Positions 10,270-21,471 are shown, counted from the stretch's first letter. The stretch: DNA of 64,000 bases from Sepioteuthis lessoniana (GCA_963585895.1 OY757916.1:18903223-18967222), one strand, 5' to 3'. Notes: generated by a model from the sequence alone, not told the origin. Numbers and translations are program-made.

Positions 10270-10688
10270 CTATATATGGAACCCATGTGACTGCTAATTA
10301 CTTTACTAATAATAATGTTGTGTTCTTTTCTGGTTTCAGATTTTAAAATAGTATACAATATCAATTATTAAACCTCGATCAAAATGCCTTGGACAAGAGA
10401 GGAAAAATATTTTGTGTCACTACTTATTTGGAGACAAAATAATTAAAAACTGTCTCAAAATAGATGCAACCCATTAATATGATAATGATTTATCACTGAG
10501 ACAAGAAACTCAAAAAAAGATTGCATGTACTGGAAGCTGATATAATAACAATTAAAAAAACATTGATTTGATGTCCCCAGCTGAAAGGATGAAATTTTTA
10601 CAGGACGTGTTCTAAATGACTGCCATTACGCTTGTCTCAGTAATAAATCATTATCATATTAATGGGTTGCATCTATTTTGAGACAGTC
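10270..10688 (+). mobile_element. MITE-like DNA transposon, copy 2
   Basis: Uninterrupted relative of the element at 305. It contains a start MPWTREEKYFVSLLIWRQ at about 10384, reminiscent of transposase N-termini, then jumps to the 3' part. An internal inverted repeat of about 55 bp (CTGTCTCAAAATAGATGCAA near 10446 and its complement near 10665) lies in the 3' half. Outer ends merge into TC/TA repeats. It is non-autonomous. Confidence 0.7.
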
Positions 10689-10755
10689 TCTCTCTCTCTC
10701 TATATATATATATATGATGTGTGTGTATGTGAGTGTGTGTGTGTGTGTGTGCATA

Positions 10756-10797
<42 letters not shown>

Positions 10798-10829
10798 GGT
10801 GTATGTGAGTGTTTGTGTGTGAGTGCAGA

Positions 10830-10866
<37 letters not shown>

Positions 10867-10955
10867 TTGTGTATGTGAGTGTTTGCGCGCGTGCGTGCGT
10901 GTGTGTGTGTATATATAGATATGTGTGTGGGTGGGTGTGTGAATGTGTGTTTGTG

Positions 10956-11013
<58 letters not shown>

Positions 11014-11035
11014 TGTGCATATATATATATACTAT
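10686..11035. repeat. Compound TC/TA/TG microsatellite cluster
   Basis: About 350 bp of alternating TC, TA, TG and GTGC-type runs. The TA and TG segments recur in a repeated arrangement about every 90-120 bp, which suggests duplication of a composite block and not simple slippage. Confidence 0.9.
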
Positions 11036-11159
11036 TGTGGCAGCAACGAAATAGGTTATGTGGGACAATAGTTCTATGCCTTACGTTTTAAACCTTCTCT
11101 GATACAATATCAGAGAGTACTTTTTATACATTTTCTTAATAAATTTTAAATAAATATAG

Positions 11160-11160
<1 letters not shown>

Positions 11161-11221
<61 letters not shown>
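11161..11221. repeat. (GT)n microsatellite
   Basis: About 30 pure GT units. Confidence 0.95.
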
Positions 11222-11223
<2 letters not shown>

Positions 11224-11224
11224 T

Positions 11225-12800
11225 CGTTTCCTCTTACTTTTACTCTCGTTTTTCAATATACTCATACAAGTTAATAAGCTAAATCCCTATTTCCCAACTG
11301 AGTCCATTCCCCCTTTGCGGTGTGGGAAGATATTAGGAATTATAATCTAAGGTGTCGATAATGTAAATACTGCAAACTATGCTGCCAAATTTGATTAAGT
11401 TGCGTTTAAAAACGCACCTTACCTGGTGATGTGAGATTGACAGTTAATGAGTCCAGGACAAAATTCAGAAATCTTGTCACCACTTTATAATGATAATGAA
11501 GTTCTCTCTTAAAACTGCAGAACATATTCATACCAGATCTACGAATAATGAATCGGCAAATCGAAGCTGACTTATTCCCACATAATGATGCTGCACTTTA
11601 CAAACGAAAAATGTTCTTGCTGGCGTCAGAATTTTTAAATTGACCAAAAATCAATGAATTATCAATTTCAGTGCCATGAGAGTATAATAACATTGCAAAC
11701 GAATGGTTATGAAGTGCGAATAGATAAGTTCTTTAAGAGATAAGTTGACAAAGTTCAACATCTCGTCCAGTGTGCTAGATGTAACAAGAGATGTTTCCTT
11801 TAGCATTCAATATTGGAAACGGCAATTAACCAAAAGTTACCGAAATCACTAGTACTGATCGGCCACCTAAGTGTTGACATGACCTGGTCAAGCGATGCCG
11901 TTCTCCCCGGGAAGAAAAAATAAAAGAAGCTGGGTTTTTCGATTCACGTTTTTTTTTTTTTTTTTTTTTTCGTGTGTCGGTATGGACACGAGCGTGACTA
12001 GTGTGGAGTAGAGGGAGAGTGTGACTGAACCATTTAAAGATTCAAGAAAAACGGGTTTCTGTAAGAACGATGAATCTACATGTTGTATCCGTTATCTGTT
12101 TTCACATACTTCCAAGGCATCAGAAGCTGAACAAAGGAAATAAAGCTACAGAATGTCCTACATTTGAAGCAAGTGGCATTTTTTTGTTGTTTTTGTTTTT
12201 TGTTGTTTTGTTTTGTTTTGTTTTTGTTTACTCTCTCCAATCAGACGATCATCCATCACTGACATAGCAGTCGTCAAAGACTATGCAACTCGTATAAAGT
12301 ATTTAAAATGAACACCATTTTCTCCTTCCAGTTTATTTTCCTTTGAAACAAGAACTTACTTATTATGACCAGGAAAATATTCATGGAACATGTTCTCTGT
12401 TGAGAAAACCTTTTTAGTAGTGGGATTAAACAAATGTGTTTTATAACAACTCGGTGTTTGTCGCTGGATGCACGTCAACGAGAGTAAACGTCTGTGATAG
12501 GACAACGTTAACTATGACTGACATAATGGAGATGATAGATCGTTCCCCTACATCAGAACGGAATGAAGTAGAGTTTATTTTAAAAGCTGCGCGCTAATTG
12601 GTTGATTTGGATTGTCACGTGATAACAGAAACAGAGTATGCTGTATGGTTTTGATTTTAAATTCAGACACTCAATAAAACAGAGTTTTAGAATTGAGACT
12701 CCCACTCCTGAAACTTTGAACTCATACTGAGGTGAGGATCATGTGACTTTGGTAAAATGTATCTCTTCCTCTCCGAAGAGACATGAAATTCAGTTAAGTT
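11225..12800. other. Longest apparently unique stretch
   Basis: About 1.6 kb with no recognised repeat family, apart from a T-run (11950-11970) and a T/G-rich tract (12180-12226). Frames are short. I saw no splice-bounded exon with a recognisable domain, so it may be intergenic or intronic DNA. Confidence 0.5.
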
Positions 12801-12805
12801 CTGTT

Positions 12806-13045
12806 CCGTTGGGTTTCGTTTTATGGCATATCAACCCATTTAATGTCATATCCTGTTTATACATATATATTGAATATATATGATTTGTAAACACAATTTA
12901 TTGATAACATTTTTAAACGACACTGAGCTCAATTTTTTGGGACATTGTTAAATCGTTTCAAGTATTCCTAATGAATACTAATAATTCTAATAGCTATTGA
13001 TCATAACAGTAACAATTTAACTTCAGTCATTTGTTTGCACACAGA
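12806..13045 (-). mobile_element. D repeat, tail half
   Basis: D tail (TTTATGGCATATCAACCC) and first internal units (TTAAATCGTTTCAAGTATTC). It is cut by the mariner-like piece that begins at 13048. More D sequence, in the same orientation, follows from 13815. Confidence 0.7.
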
Positions 13046-13047
13046 TA

Positions 13048-13718
13048 CGAGCTGCCTTTAATATGTATCCAGACTTTTTTTTGTATGGGCATTTAAAATT
13101 GTCGTAGACTCTTAAAAATTCAGTATCTTATTGCTATACATCTTATGAGATGACTGACCAGTTTTTATGATTTCAGCTTCAAATGAACAGCTACAGCAGC
13201 AATGGGAATACATCCCACTAAAGCCTGATTGTCACAGCTGGTGAATTCCAAAAATGCAATCTGGACATGAGGACAATTTAGAAGAACGATATGTAATAAA
13301 ATTTTGTGTTTTAAACTTGGAAAAAATGCCACAGAAACGTATGGAATGCTTCAGACTGCTTTTCAAATCAAGTATCAGTTTTTGAGTGGCATAAGAGATT
13401 CAAGGAAGGCAAGGAGTCTGTGAGGGATGATGAGATGTGTGGGAGGAGTTAGGAAGTCAATACACCGGAGTTGATTGGCCAAAGGGTTAGGGTTAGGGTT
13501 ATTATGTTGAGGTTTTAAGGGAGTTCAGGAGTGATTCCGTCGAAAGAGGCCAGCACTCTTCAAATCGTGTCTGTGGCATTTCCAGCAGGACAATGCACCA
13601 GAGTTGATTGGCAAATAAAGAATTTCATGGATAAGGACCGTCGTGTGTCTATAGAGACAATAAATGCATAGTTTTATGTCAGTGTGGGAACTATATACAC
13701 AATCATTCGCGAGGAATT
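13048..13718 (+). mobile_element. Mariner-like deletion derivative, 5' part
   Basis: Begins beside a TA with a mariner terminal repeat (AATATGTATCCAGACTTTTTT). It encodes pieces of the N-terminal helix-turn-helix (QRYVIKFCVLNLEKMPQKRM in one frame). The text then jumps to YYVEVLREF and QQDNAP, which belong to the catalytic domain, with GGGTTAGGGTTAGGGTT (13484-13500) at the junction. After the QDNAP motif it turns back to N-terminal sequence (FMDKDRRVS-like) through the shared CACCAGAGTTGATTGG. No right terminal repeat is seen. It is inactive. Confidence 0.85.
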
Positions 13719-13741
13719 ACCTACAAACTATTCATTTACAA

Positions 13742-13783
<42 letters not shown>

Positions 13784-13814
13784 TATATAATTTGTAAATG
13801 AATAGTTTGTTGGT
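13719..13814. repeat. Palindrome around (TA)n
   Basis: Inverted arms of about 25 bp (ending ACTATTCATTTACAAAT and starting ATTTGTAAATGAATAGT) surround about 23 TA units. The right arm is normal D sequence. The left arm is its inverted copy, at the edge of the mariner piece. Confidence 0.8.
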
Positions 13815-14312
13815 AATTTCATTTTTAAATGAGTTAGAACTAATTTTTCCACTCGATTATTACTATAGTTTTTACGCAGTTTCAGTTTTTGCAATCTAAA
13901 ACTGATTATTCTATTCAACGCTATTCATTCGTTTGCTCACAATTTAATGGTTCCATATATTGCTATGCATCACTATCAATTCAACTAGACAGTCATTTGT
14001 TTACACATGGTTAAGTGATCAAACAGTTCTATTTCAAACTATTCAAATTAGCATAAGTCATCTGATTTCACACAGTTTAAATGTCAAACAATTCTATGCG
14101 ACCCATAGATAGGACCCTATTAGGTGCTTACACATCGGGTCAGAGTAGAAATTGGAACAATGGCAATGGACGGGTAATCCACATTCCCAAAATCTCCAGG
14201 ACTGAAGCCTCGCCATCAGATTGCTTTGTGTCATATCCAGGACGCTGAGTTAGCAGGGGGCTTATCTCTCACCAGAGATGCAGTCAGTGTATTCTACAGC
14301 CCTAGCCGACTC
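13815..14312 (-). mobile_element. D repeat, head half
   Basis: Internal units (TCAAACAGTTCTATTTCAAA and GCATAAGTCATCTG), then ACCCATAGATAGGACCCTAT, the central block, and the head with GCAGTCAGTGTATTCTACAG. Sequence past the head (to about 14420) resembles that between the paired copies at 17.25 kb, so D may extend beyond the hairpin. Confidence 0.75.
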
Positions 14313-14319
14313 TCTATTC

Positions 14320-15083
14320 AGAGCTGGTTTGGATAATAATTGGAATATATTGTTTAATACTTGTTTGTCAACGTCTTTGGTCACCTGGATAAAAACGATA
14401 AACGTCTTTCGAGTATAATCTGTGATCAAACAACAGCATGACCACATGCAACTTTACTAATGTTTGGGTAAAGAGAAATGAATCTACGTATATAGGTAAA
14501 TTCGTGTAAGTAGCCTTGTGAAGAAAAAAGATTTATTTTACACAAATAATATCTATTTTTCAACATAATCACTTTCCTTGCCAATACACTTAGTTCATTA
14601 ATGAAAATTAATCAAATAGATCAAACATTGCACAATGAAAAATTTAGATCAAAATTCAGCAAGAATCTACTCTCTTGCCAATGCCCATAATTCATTAATG
14701 AATATTAATCTAATTGATCGAACATTATACAATGAAAATTTCCGAGCCAATTTCAAATAATTACAATGTGTGAGGTTACGGTTGTATTAATATACTCCCG
14801 GATAAAAGTCACTGTTTAATTTCATCTACATATTAATAAGATGCAACAATTCGAAAGAGGCGAAAATTTAGTAATTCATAACTGTTGCATGAACGAATGC
14901 AACTGCATATCAAGTCATAAAGGAATAATTAGTAAAAGCCCTCCCCACTTGCAAGATCAGCGCAAACATTCTTTTTTATTTGATCTTAAATTACGTACGG
15001 ACTTCACTTGCATTTAGAGAGCCGACAACTATAGGCTGAATAAAGATTTTCTAGATCAATGAAAATGAAGTATAAGATAGTGC
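14320..15083. repeat. Unassigned, with a ~98-bp imperfect tandem duplication
   Basis: Two related units at 14574-14660 and 14672-14758 share CATTAATGAA..TTAATC and GAACATTATACAATGAAAA-type text at about 80 percent identity. The rest is AT-rich with nothing recognised. Confidence 0.6.
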
Positions 15084-15642
15084 TGTACCATAGCTGGATA
15101 CGGATATGTGTAATGGACATATTCATACCAGTTCGCAAAACGTTCATAATGTTCGTAACATATATACATAGAACACAGGAATCTCGAAACACGAAAAACA
15201 CTTACGACTTCTTAGTTCAGGTACGAAACTTTTTATTACCTTTGAGTTTAAAGGTTCTTCGACATAAGGAGAGAGACACACATTCTTTCTATTCTGGCTT
15301 TTTCATCTGCCCCCCCCCATCTCGTGCGACACCTGCCCAAGGCCTCCGCAAGCAAGCGAAAGTCAACCGTCTTCTTCCGAGGCAGGTCTCAACTCTACAA
15401 ACTGACTGACTTTTTCAAAATCCCCAAATCCTCCGCGCGCTTCCAGTGCGTGACATCATTCGCACTTGCTAGCCCCATTTCCCATCTGAGCTATTGTGAC
15501 ATCTCTGAGTGACACGTCCGCTCCGCGCACGCGAACACCTGTGTTAACTTTGCACCTAAGTAACCCATGCACTGAGCCGAAAGGTTCTCAACCTAACTAA
15601 ACCCAAAGGTATAAAACGAAATCCCTCAGCCATTATATGACA
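15084..15642 (-). mobile_element. Solo LTR, family a (fossil), copy 1
   Basis: Minus-strand LTR of about 559 bp starting TGTCATATAATGG and ending at a TGTACCATAGC-complement edge, as in the three other copies. It has a TATA-like TATAAAACG-complement region, a conserved GAACCTTTCGGCTCAG block, and AATAAA near the end. Flanks GTGC and GTGG are an approximate 4-bp target duplication. No internal region is attached. Confidence 0.8.
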
Positions 15643-15769
15643 GTGGCTTCAAAAAAAATCATGGAACTGACCTATAAAAAGTAATCTATCTTAATATTTA
15701 GCGCCTACTATCTTCTAATTAGTCTCTTGCTTGTCCACGGGTTCACAAAAAGGGTTTTCTTTTGCAATA

Positions 15770-16482
15770 TCTTCTATCTATGTGCATTGTCCGACTTCCA
15801 GAAAGCTCCATCTTTACAGCTGAAGCCTGTGCAACAGATCTTGCACTTAATATTATCTCTAAAAGCAACAATAAGAACGTTAACATATTCTCAGATTCGC
15901 TTACTAACACAAAAAATAAAAATAAAAATAAACTTGATGACCCCTTAAACATAAGGCTCCTAGGTCAGTTGGACTCCATGTCCAACACAAAAAAATTTCT
16001 AGAATGCTAGATTCCAAACAACAAAGGAATACGGGAAAACGAAAAAGCTGGCTCGTCAGCCAAATCGGCTTTAGATATGGTCCCCGACAAAGTAAAAATT
16101 CCATACACTGACTTGAAACCCAAAATCAATACATTCTTTTATACAACATGGCAACAACGCTCGAATAACAAGATGTACAATAAGCTCTTCTTAATAAAAC
16201 CCACTCAAGGTGAATGGAAACCAGCTTACAGAAAGTTCAGAAAGGAACAGGTCACTATTTCTCAATTGCGACTTGGTCACACGAGACTTACACTCTCCTT
16301 TTGACTTAGACAAGTACAACAACCAATGCACAGCATACCCAATATTCTATATTGTTACACATTTTCTCATAAAATCCGTACATTTAGCTCGCATTATAAA
16401 ACGTTTTTTCAACGCAAAGAATTTGAAGGACATGTTTGAAAGTGTCAACATAGATGACATTTTCTCGTCTACGGAGTAAGAC
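15770..16482 (+). mobile_element. I-clade-like LINE fragment (RNase H and 3' domain)
   Basis: Frames encode an RNase H-like block (ESSIFTAEACATDLALNII then NVNIFSDSL, with E and D in positions expected of catalytic residues) and a later GIRENEKAGSSAKSA motif. The C-terminal EQVTISQLRLGHTRLTLSF is typical of I/Nimb/Jockey-group LINEs that carry RNase H. Frame breaks and a simple AAATAAAAATAAA insertion show it is dead. The left border is unclear and it lies right after a solo LTR. Confidence 0.8.
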
Positions 16483-16581
16483 AATAATACCAAACATTAA
16501 TCACGTAAACAGGAACTGTTCAATACAAAGTAATTATTAGAAAAAATGTTGAGGATTTTTATATTTTCAAAAAGAAAATAG

Positions 16582-16660
16582 TGTGTATATATATATATAT
16601 ATATATATGATATATGCAAATAATATATATATATATATAGAATATATATATATATTTATA
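16582..16660. repeat. Interrupted (TA)n cluster
   Basis: Several TA runs separated by short linkers. Confidence 0.9.
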
Positions 16661-16800
16661 TTATATAAATGTACGTGACTTTCTAACCTCAGGGTATGAA
16701 ATAACTCCAGACAGGTTGACACACATCAAAATCAATCAATCAATCATGTCCAACTTCTTCAAATCTAACGATTTCAGCTTTTAGTTGTTGGTGTTATAAA

Positions 16801-17252
16801 CAGTTGTTTGTTTGTTTGTGTTTTATGGCATAATAACTTTTTAGGTTATTTAATACCAATTCCATTTTTATACAAATGAACAGTTCTATTTCTAGCTATT
16901 CAATTTAGTCAAACAGTTCAAATTCAGACAATTCAGTTTAGTATAAGTGTAGTTTTTGTTTACACACAGTTAAATGTCAAAACAGTTCTATTTCAAGTAA
17001 TTCAGTTTAGCATAAGGATGCATTTTAGTTCTATTTGACCCATAAATAGGACCCTATCAGGTGCTATCACTCCGGACCGGAGTGGACCCGGGAGCGATGG
17101 CAACGAAGGGGTAATCCACAATCCCCAAAGCTCCAGCATCACTGGAACCTCACCATCAGATTGTTTAGTGTCATATCCAAGACACTCGTTCGGGGAGGGG
17201 ATCTTACCCCTGTGCAGAGACTCGGTCGGTGTATTCTACAGCCCCAGCCGAG
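16801..17252 (-). mobile_element. D repeat, left partner of a head-to-head pair
   Basis: Complete order on the minus strand: head (CTCGGCTGGGGCTGTAGAAT), central block, CTATTTATGGGTCAAATAGA, internal units, and tail ending GCCATAAAACACAAAC. It faces the plus-strand copy at 17347 across a 94-bp spacer. Confidence 0.85.
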
Positions 17253-17346
17253 TAGGCAATAAATGGTTGTCACCAATGTCTTTGGTTCCTTTACGCTTTA
17301 ACAGGTTATACTCAGGATAACTGAATGCTTCTCTAAAAACATTTGG

Positions 17347-18022
17347 CCCAGTCGGCTGTGACTGCAGAATACACCTTCGGCTGGGGCAGCCGTATACACC
17401 GACTGCATCTCTGCAGAAGAGTAAGACTCCCCCAACGAGCGTCCGGTGGCCCAGTTGGCTGGGGCAGCCGTATACACCGACTACATCTGCACAGGGTTAA
17501 GATTCTTTCAACGAGTGTCCTGTATATGATACAATAATCTGATGGTGAAACTGTAGTAATGCTGGAGCTTTGGGGAATGCGGAGTACCTCTTCATTGCCA
17601 TCGTTCCCTGGTCCACTCAGGCCCGGGGTGGTAAGACCTGACAGGGTCCTATCAATGGGTCAAATAGAATTGTTTTAAATTTAAACTGTGAATATATGCA
17701 AAACTGAATTGTTTGAAATAGAACTGTTTTGCATTTAATTGTCTGTAATCAATGACTGGTGTTTCATTGAATTGTTAGTGATGCATAATAATACTTGAAA
17801 ACATGAAACTCTGTGCAAACAATGGATTAATAGTATATAGAATTATTTGTATTAGATAGAAATACTTGAAACCATTTAACTATGAAAAAGAATGATCTCA
17901 GGCTCGATTAAAGATGTTATCAACAAAATGTTTAAAAATCATATATTTACTAAATATTTATAAAAAAAAGATTTGGCATTAAATAACCCACAATGGTTGA
18001 TATGCCATAAAACCAAACCAAA
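17347..18022 (+). mobile_element. D repeat, right partner, with duplicated head
   Basis: The head (CCCAGTCGGCTG...ACACCGACTG) is present twice in tandem within 17347-17520. A standard central block follows (GGAGCTTTGGGGAATGCGGA, GGTGGTAAGACCTGACAGGG), then internal units and the tail TTTGGCATTAAATAACCCAC...TTGATATGCCATAAAACC. The frame through the duplicated heads is open for 64 codons but looks incidental. Confidence 0.9.
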
Positions 18023-18030
18023 CCTAACTA

Positions 18031-18440
18031 AAAATATTCTTTTTATTCTTTTAATATTGCGGCTCTCGAAAGTTGTCACTTGATCCCAGGTAACGAAAGA
18101 AATGGATAAACACCTACTTACAGTTCAATTTCCACGTTTGTTAATGTTTTAATAATTCAGTGCGGCCATCTCAGCGAGTTTCTTAACCGTCCATCATAGA
18201 GAAGAGAAAAGTCTCAATATCTTCCACGAGTCTATATCGAAGCCCCTAATACTAATGTTAAAACCACAGAAATAAATCTGTTTCATAACTCGCATGAACT
18301 GCAAACTAAAATACTCAAAACTCAAACTTTCCTATCATGTTTCAGTTGATTATATCTTTAATCTCCTATCTATCTGTCAACATGTCCACAGTTCTGTTGG
18401 TCGAGGATTGTTGGTCGGAAGCCATTAGTAAACACTTTAC
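18031..18440. other. No feature recognised
   Basis: Mixed sequence without repeats or coding signals that I recognise. Confidence 0.4.
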
Positions 18441-18442
18441 TA

Positions 18443-18502
18443 ATTTTTATCATTAAGGGTTTTCGGACTATGGTCTTCATCTTTAATGTTATTTCTACTA
18501 TG
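18443..18502 (-). mobile_element. SINE F tail, inverted
   Basis: Reverse complement of the last ~60 bp of SINE F (AAGGGTTTTCGGACTATGGT). Together with the copy at 18667 it makes an inverted pair about 500 bp apart. Confidence 0.7.
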
Positions 18503-18666
18503 ACCTGCTGAGTAGAACAAGTATAGAGATGAATACAATATGGGAACCGATAATTAAAAAGGTCAGATTTTAAAAAATCTGAATATGAGCATTGGTAAAA
18601 AATTATACATAATAGTAGTAATCCTAGTCAAGTAAGAACATTAGGTTTATAAGTCCCAAAAATTCA

Positions 18667-19007
18667 CTCTAAACTGTCCAGCAGGACACATAACGTAACG
18701 GTTATAGGCGTTGGTTCCTTAAGCTTCAAAGGAGACAATCATCTAGGGGTTGTTAGTTCAATCCTGACAACAGGCGAGTAACAATACAGGAATACTTAAC
18801 ACTTGTACCCAGTTATGGCTAATAGAATCAGAACAGGCGACCCCCGTGGATTCAATAAAAGACGTAGTTGGAAGTTCCGTGTAGATTTCGAGTTCGACAA
18901 ACACCTCAAGAAGGCCGGAGGACATATCGGCCGAAGCGCTTAAAAAAAGTGGAAATAACAATAAAGATGAAGACTATAGACCGAAAACCCTTAAGGATAA
19001 AAATCAT
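18667..19007 (+). mobile_element. SINE F copy with a perfect 10-bp target duplication
   Basis: The tRNA-like head has a GTAACGGTTATAGGCGTTGG A-box region and a B-box region TTAGTTCAATCCTGA. The body contains GAGGACATATCGGCCG, and the end is AAAACCCTTAAGGATAAAAA. CAAAAATTCA occurs at 18657-18666 and 19008-19017. The second copy at 46.8 kb is collinear. Confidence 0.85.
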
Positions 19008-19017
19008 CAAAAATTCA

Positions 19018-19706
19018 GACAACTTTACTAATTATTGAATAACTTACAATATATTCAGGAACGAAGTTTAGCTAAAAATATGAATTCTGTCACCAATTGG
19101 CCCCAAATGAATTGAATGTGAACTATTCCTGTGACTTCAGTACACGCCATAATTTCGTAGCTTGCACCACGTTACACACCTATAGAGTGCTTTGAATGAA
19201 ACCAAGGAGAACCGTTCTCATTCAAGCGGTATTCACAGTTTCTTGTCTTTCGAGAACAGAAATTTTAGTCATGTGGAGTGAGGCGCCGCGATCACATTGA
19301 TGGGAACTTTAAGACCAAATGAGATAACGAGGTCTTGTTACTTGTTTGACGCAGACGATTGGAAAGAATAAACTTCATCTTCTGTTCGACCCCTCTTTCT
19401 CTACGTTTTGCATTATCGATTCGATTAAAGCGAGACCTCTCAACCGCAACCAAAACGAATCGAGTTCTATTTTCGATATCCTACCATTAAACGAGAAGAA
19501 AGTTGGCCAAAGAGAAAACATGTGACCTTTCAGACATACCCAATGGGAATTGTGTTGTGTTTTCAAGATCTTAACGCTAGATGAGAAAATCATTGTACAT
19601 CGAAAGAATAACCGATCTCTCAATAATAACCAAATAAATTTGTGTTGTACTTTCTATACTCTAGCAATATATCACCTGGCCGGTAAGACTAAAAATACTT
19701 TCTCTC
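19018..19706. other. No feature recognised
   Basis: A short internal similarity is seen (AACGAG.. / AAACGAGAAG near 19440-19500 and 19560-19630), but no repeat family or coding region. Confidence 0.4.
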
Positions 19707-19707
19707 T

Positions 19708-20228
19708 TTACTCTGCAGTAGGGAAAGAACAACAAAAAAAAGGGTTTCCTGGTATGACACTAAAATTTATTTTAAAGTGAGGCTCCATTTCGGGAGATCT
19801 GAGAGTGTGGAGTAACCCTTCATTAGCGGGCCTAGTCAGCTGGGGCCGTTGAATGCACCGACTGCATCTCTTCACAGGGATAAGACGTCCCAACGAGTGC
19901 CCTGGATATGACGCAAAATAATCTAATGGTGAGACTTCCGTAACACGGGAGCTTTGGGGAATGCTGAGTACCTCTTCATTGTCATCACTCCCAAGTCCAC
20001 TCGGACCCAGAGTGGTAGCACATGATACGGTCCTATCTATGGGTCAAATAGAACTTAAAAGTGTACTAATGATAAACTGAATTGCTTGAAATAGAACTGC
20101 TTTTGACATTTTAAACTGCGTTCTTATGCTAAAATGAATTATTTCAAATAGAACTGTTTATATGTATTAAAATTGATTTGTTATTAAATAACATGCAATG
20201 ATTGATATGTCATAAAACCAAACCAAAC
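19708..20228 (+). mobile_element. Two D copies in direct order
   Basis: A diverged D central fragment (19708-19818) is followed at 19827 by a second copy in the same orientation, with head hairpin (CTAGTCAGCTGGGG...GCACCGACTGC), central block, CTATCTATGGGTCAAATAGA, internal units and a tail ending in ATAAAACCAAACCAAACC. A third partial D piece lies at 20256-20395. Confidence 0.8.
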
Positions 20229-20255
20229 CAAACTAATTCAAATAAACCTTCATTA

Positions 20256-20395
20256 CTTTCAAAGGTTCATGTGCCATAAAACCAAACCAAACCAAACCTT
20301 CATTATCGTAAATCCTAAGTCCACTCTGACTGGGAGTGGTTGTATATGTCCTGGTCTTTAAACAGATCTATCGGACAAATAGATCTGTTTAAAAA
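20256..20395 (+). repeat. D repeat fragment
   Basis: Tail end (GTGCCATAAAACCAAACC) joined to a piece of the central block (AGTCCACTCTGAC..GAGTGGTTGTA), a rearranged remnant. Confidence 0.6.
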
Positions 20396-20399
20396 TCAT

Positions 20400-20825
20400 T
20401 CATATTCAATTGAACTATACGAGAAAAACAACAAAAAAATGTAAATATGGATTTTCAATGAATGCGATTCACTCACCTATCGGCATAAAATAACCCTAAA
20501 CTAGTTTATATACTGTTAAAATGAATCTATCTTTCAATACATAAAGTACAATATAGGCCAAAGGAAGAAGATTAAATCCCAAGTAAATTGTGTTGTATTA
20601 TCTTTATTTTCTCCTGTGACTAAAGATCATTACCCAAAGCTAAGTTACAATCAATATTGATTTAAAATCTCATCCTTCTACGTAATAATTCAAATTCTAA
20701 TCAATATAATTATACCGAACACATCTACGCGTGTGTATATATTTAAATAGGCTTTTTTATGTTTTCATTGGTTGATAGGCAAATTGTCATGTTGTCTCTT
20801 CCAGCATCTCGTTAGCAAATGGTTT
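20400..20825. other. No feature recognised
   Basis: AT-rich sequence without repeat family matches. Confidence 0.4.
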
Positions 20826-21190
20826 ACTTGATTGTTTTTTTTTACGGCATATCAATCTTTGTGTCTTATTTCATGCCAAATCCTGTTTATACATAAATAC
20901 TAAATACATATAATTTAAAACCGAATAGTTTATATGTATCAGTTTTTACTCGAGGCAGGGCTCATTTGATAGAATCCATTTAAATGGTTGCAAGAATGGC
21001 TATCAAACACCAATAATTCAATTTAACATCAGTAATTTGTTTGCACATAGTTAAATGGTTTCTAGTTTAGATATTAAGCCTTTGAACCAATGAGTTCGAT
21101 ATTTCTGGATTATTTGGTTGTGCTTTGAGGTATATCAACCTTTGTAGGTTATTTAATGCCAAATCCGTTTTATACGTATATATTAGATAT
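20826..21190 (-). mobile_element. Two partial D tails
   Basis: Minus-strand D tail and internal start at 20826-21065 (ACGGCATATCAATCTTTG, GTTAAATGGTTTCTAG) and a second tail at 21108-21190 (AGGTATATCAACCTTTGTAG). Both lack the head. Confidence 0.7.
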
Positions 21191-21191
21191 A

Positions 21192-21471
21192 CACTACCAG
21201 TAAAAAGTATTTGGCTACCCTAAAAAATTATGATTTCTCATCTTAAAAGTATTATTTTTGATAAAACAAGTTAAGCACCACAATGTTTTTATTTATTATA
21301 TATAATGCAGAGGACAATTTCATTAAAGTCACCAGTTTGCGAGACAGGAGGTTGATCACTGCACAACAAAACCAATGTTGCGAAAAAAAAAGTGCGTCAA
21401 CATCGAAAGTGAGAAGGCCCAGTGAAGCTGGCCTATATGACAGAATTGCTGTCAAGAAACCGCTGTATGAC
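21192..21471 (+). mobile_element. Tc1-like transposon, 5' part
   Basis: Starts with a Tc1-style terminus CACTACCAGTAAAAAGTATT. The frame from 21283 encodes VTSLRDRRLITAQQNQCCEK then EAGLYDRIAVKKPL, the second helix-turn-helix region of Tc1 transposases (family form VSSLRDRRLTAPEIAAQL). The region before that is shortened and the catalytic domain is absent, so this is a truncated relic joined to a SINE A fragment. Confidence 0.85.

Noticed and set aside
10700-11068. Long frames of HTHTHT/CVCVCV and YIYIYI type across the microsatellite cluster
   Set aside because: These are translations of GT and TA dinucleotide repeats and have no protein character.
13484-13500. Interstitial telomere sequence marking a chromosome fusion
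   Set aside because: Only three units, and the same run lies at the same place in another mariner copy, so it belongs to the transposon.
15059-15512. Frames of 116 and 62 codons
   Set aside because: They fall in a solo LTR, are not conserved as frames among the four copies and show no domain.
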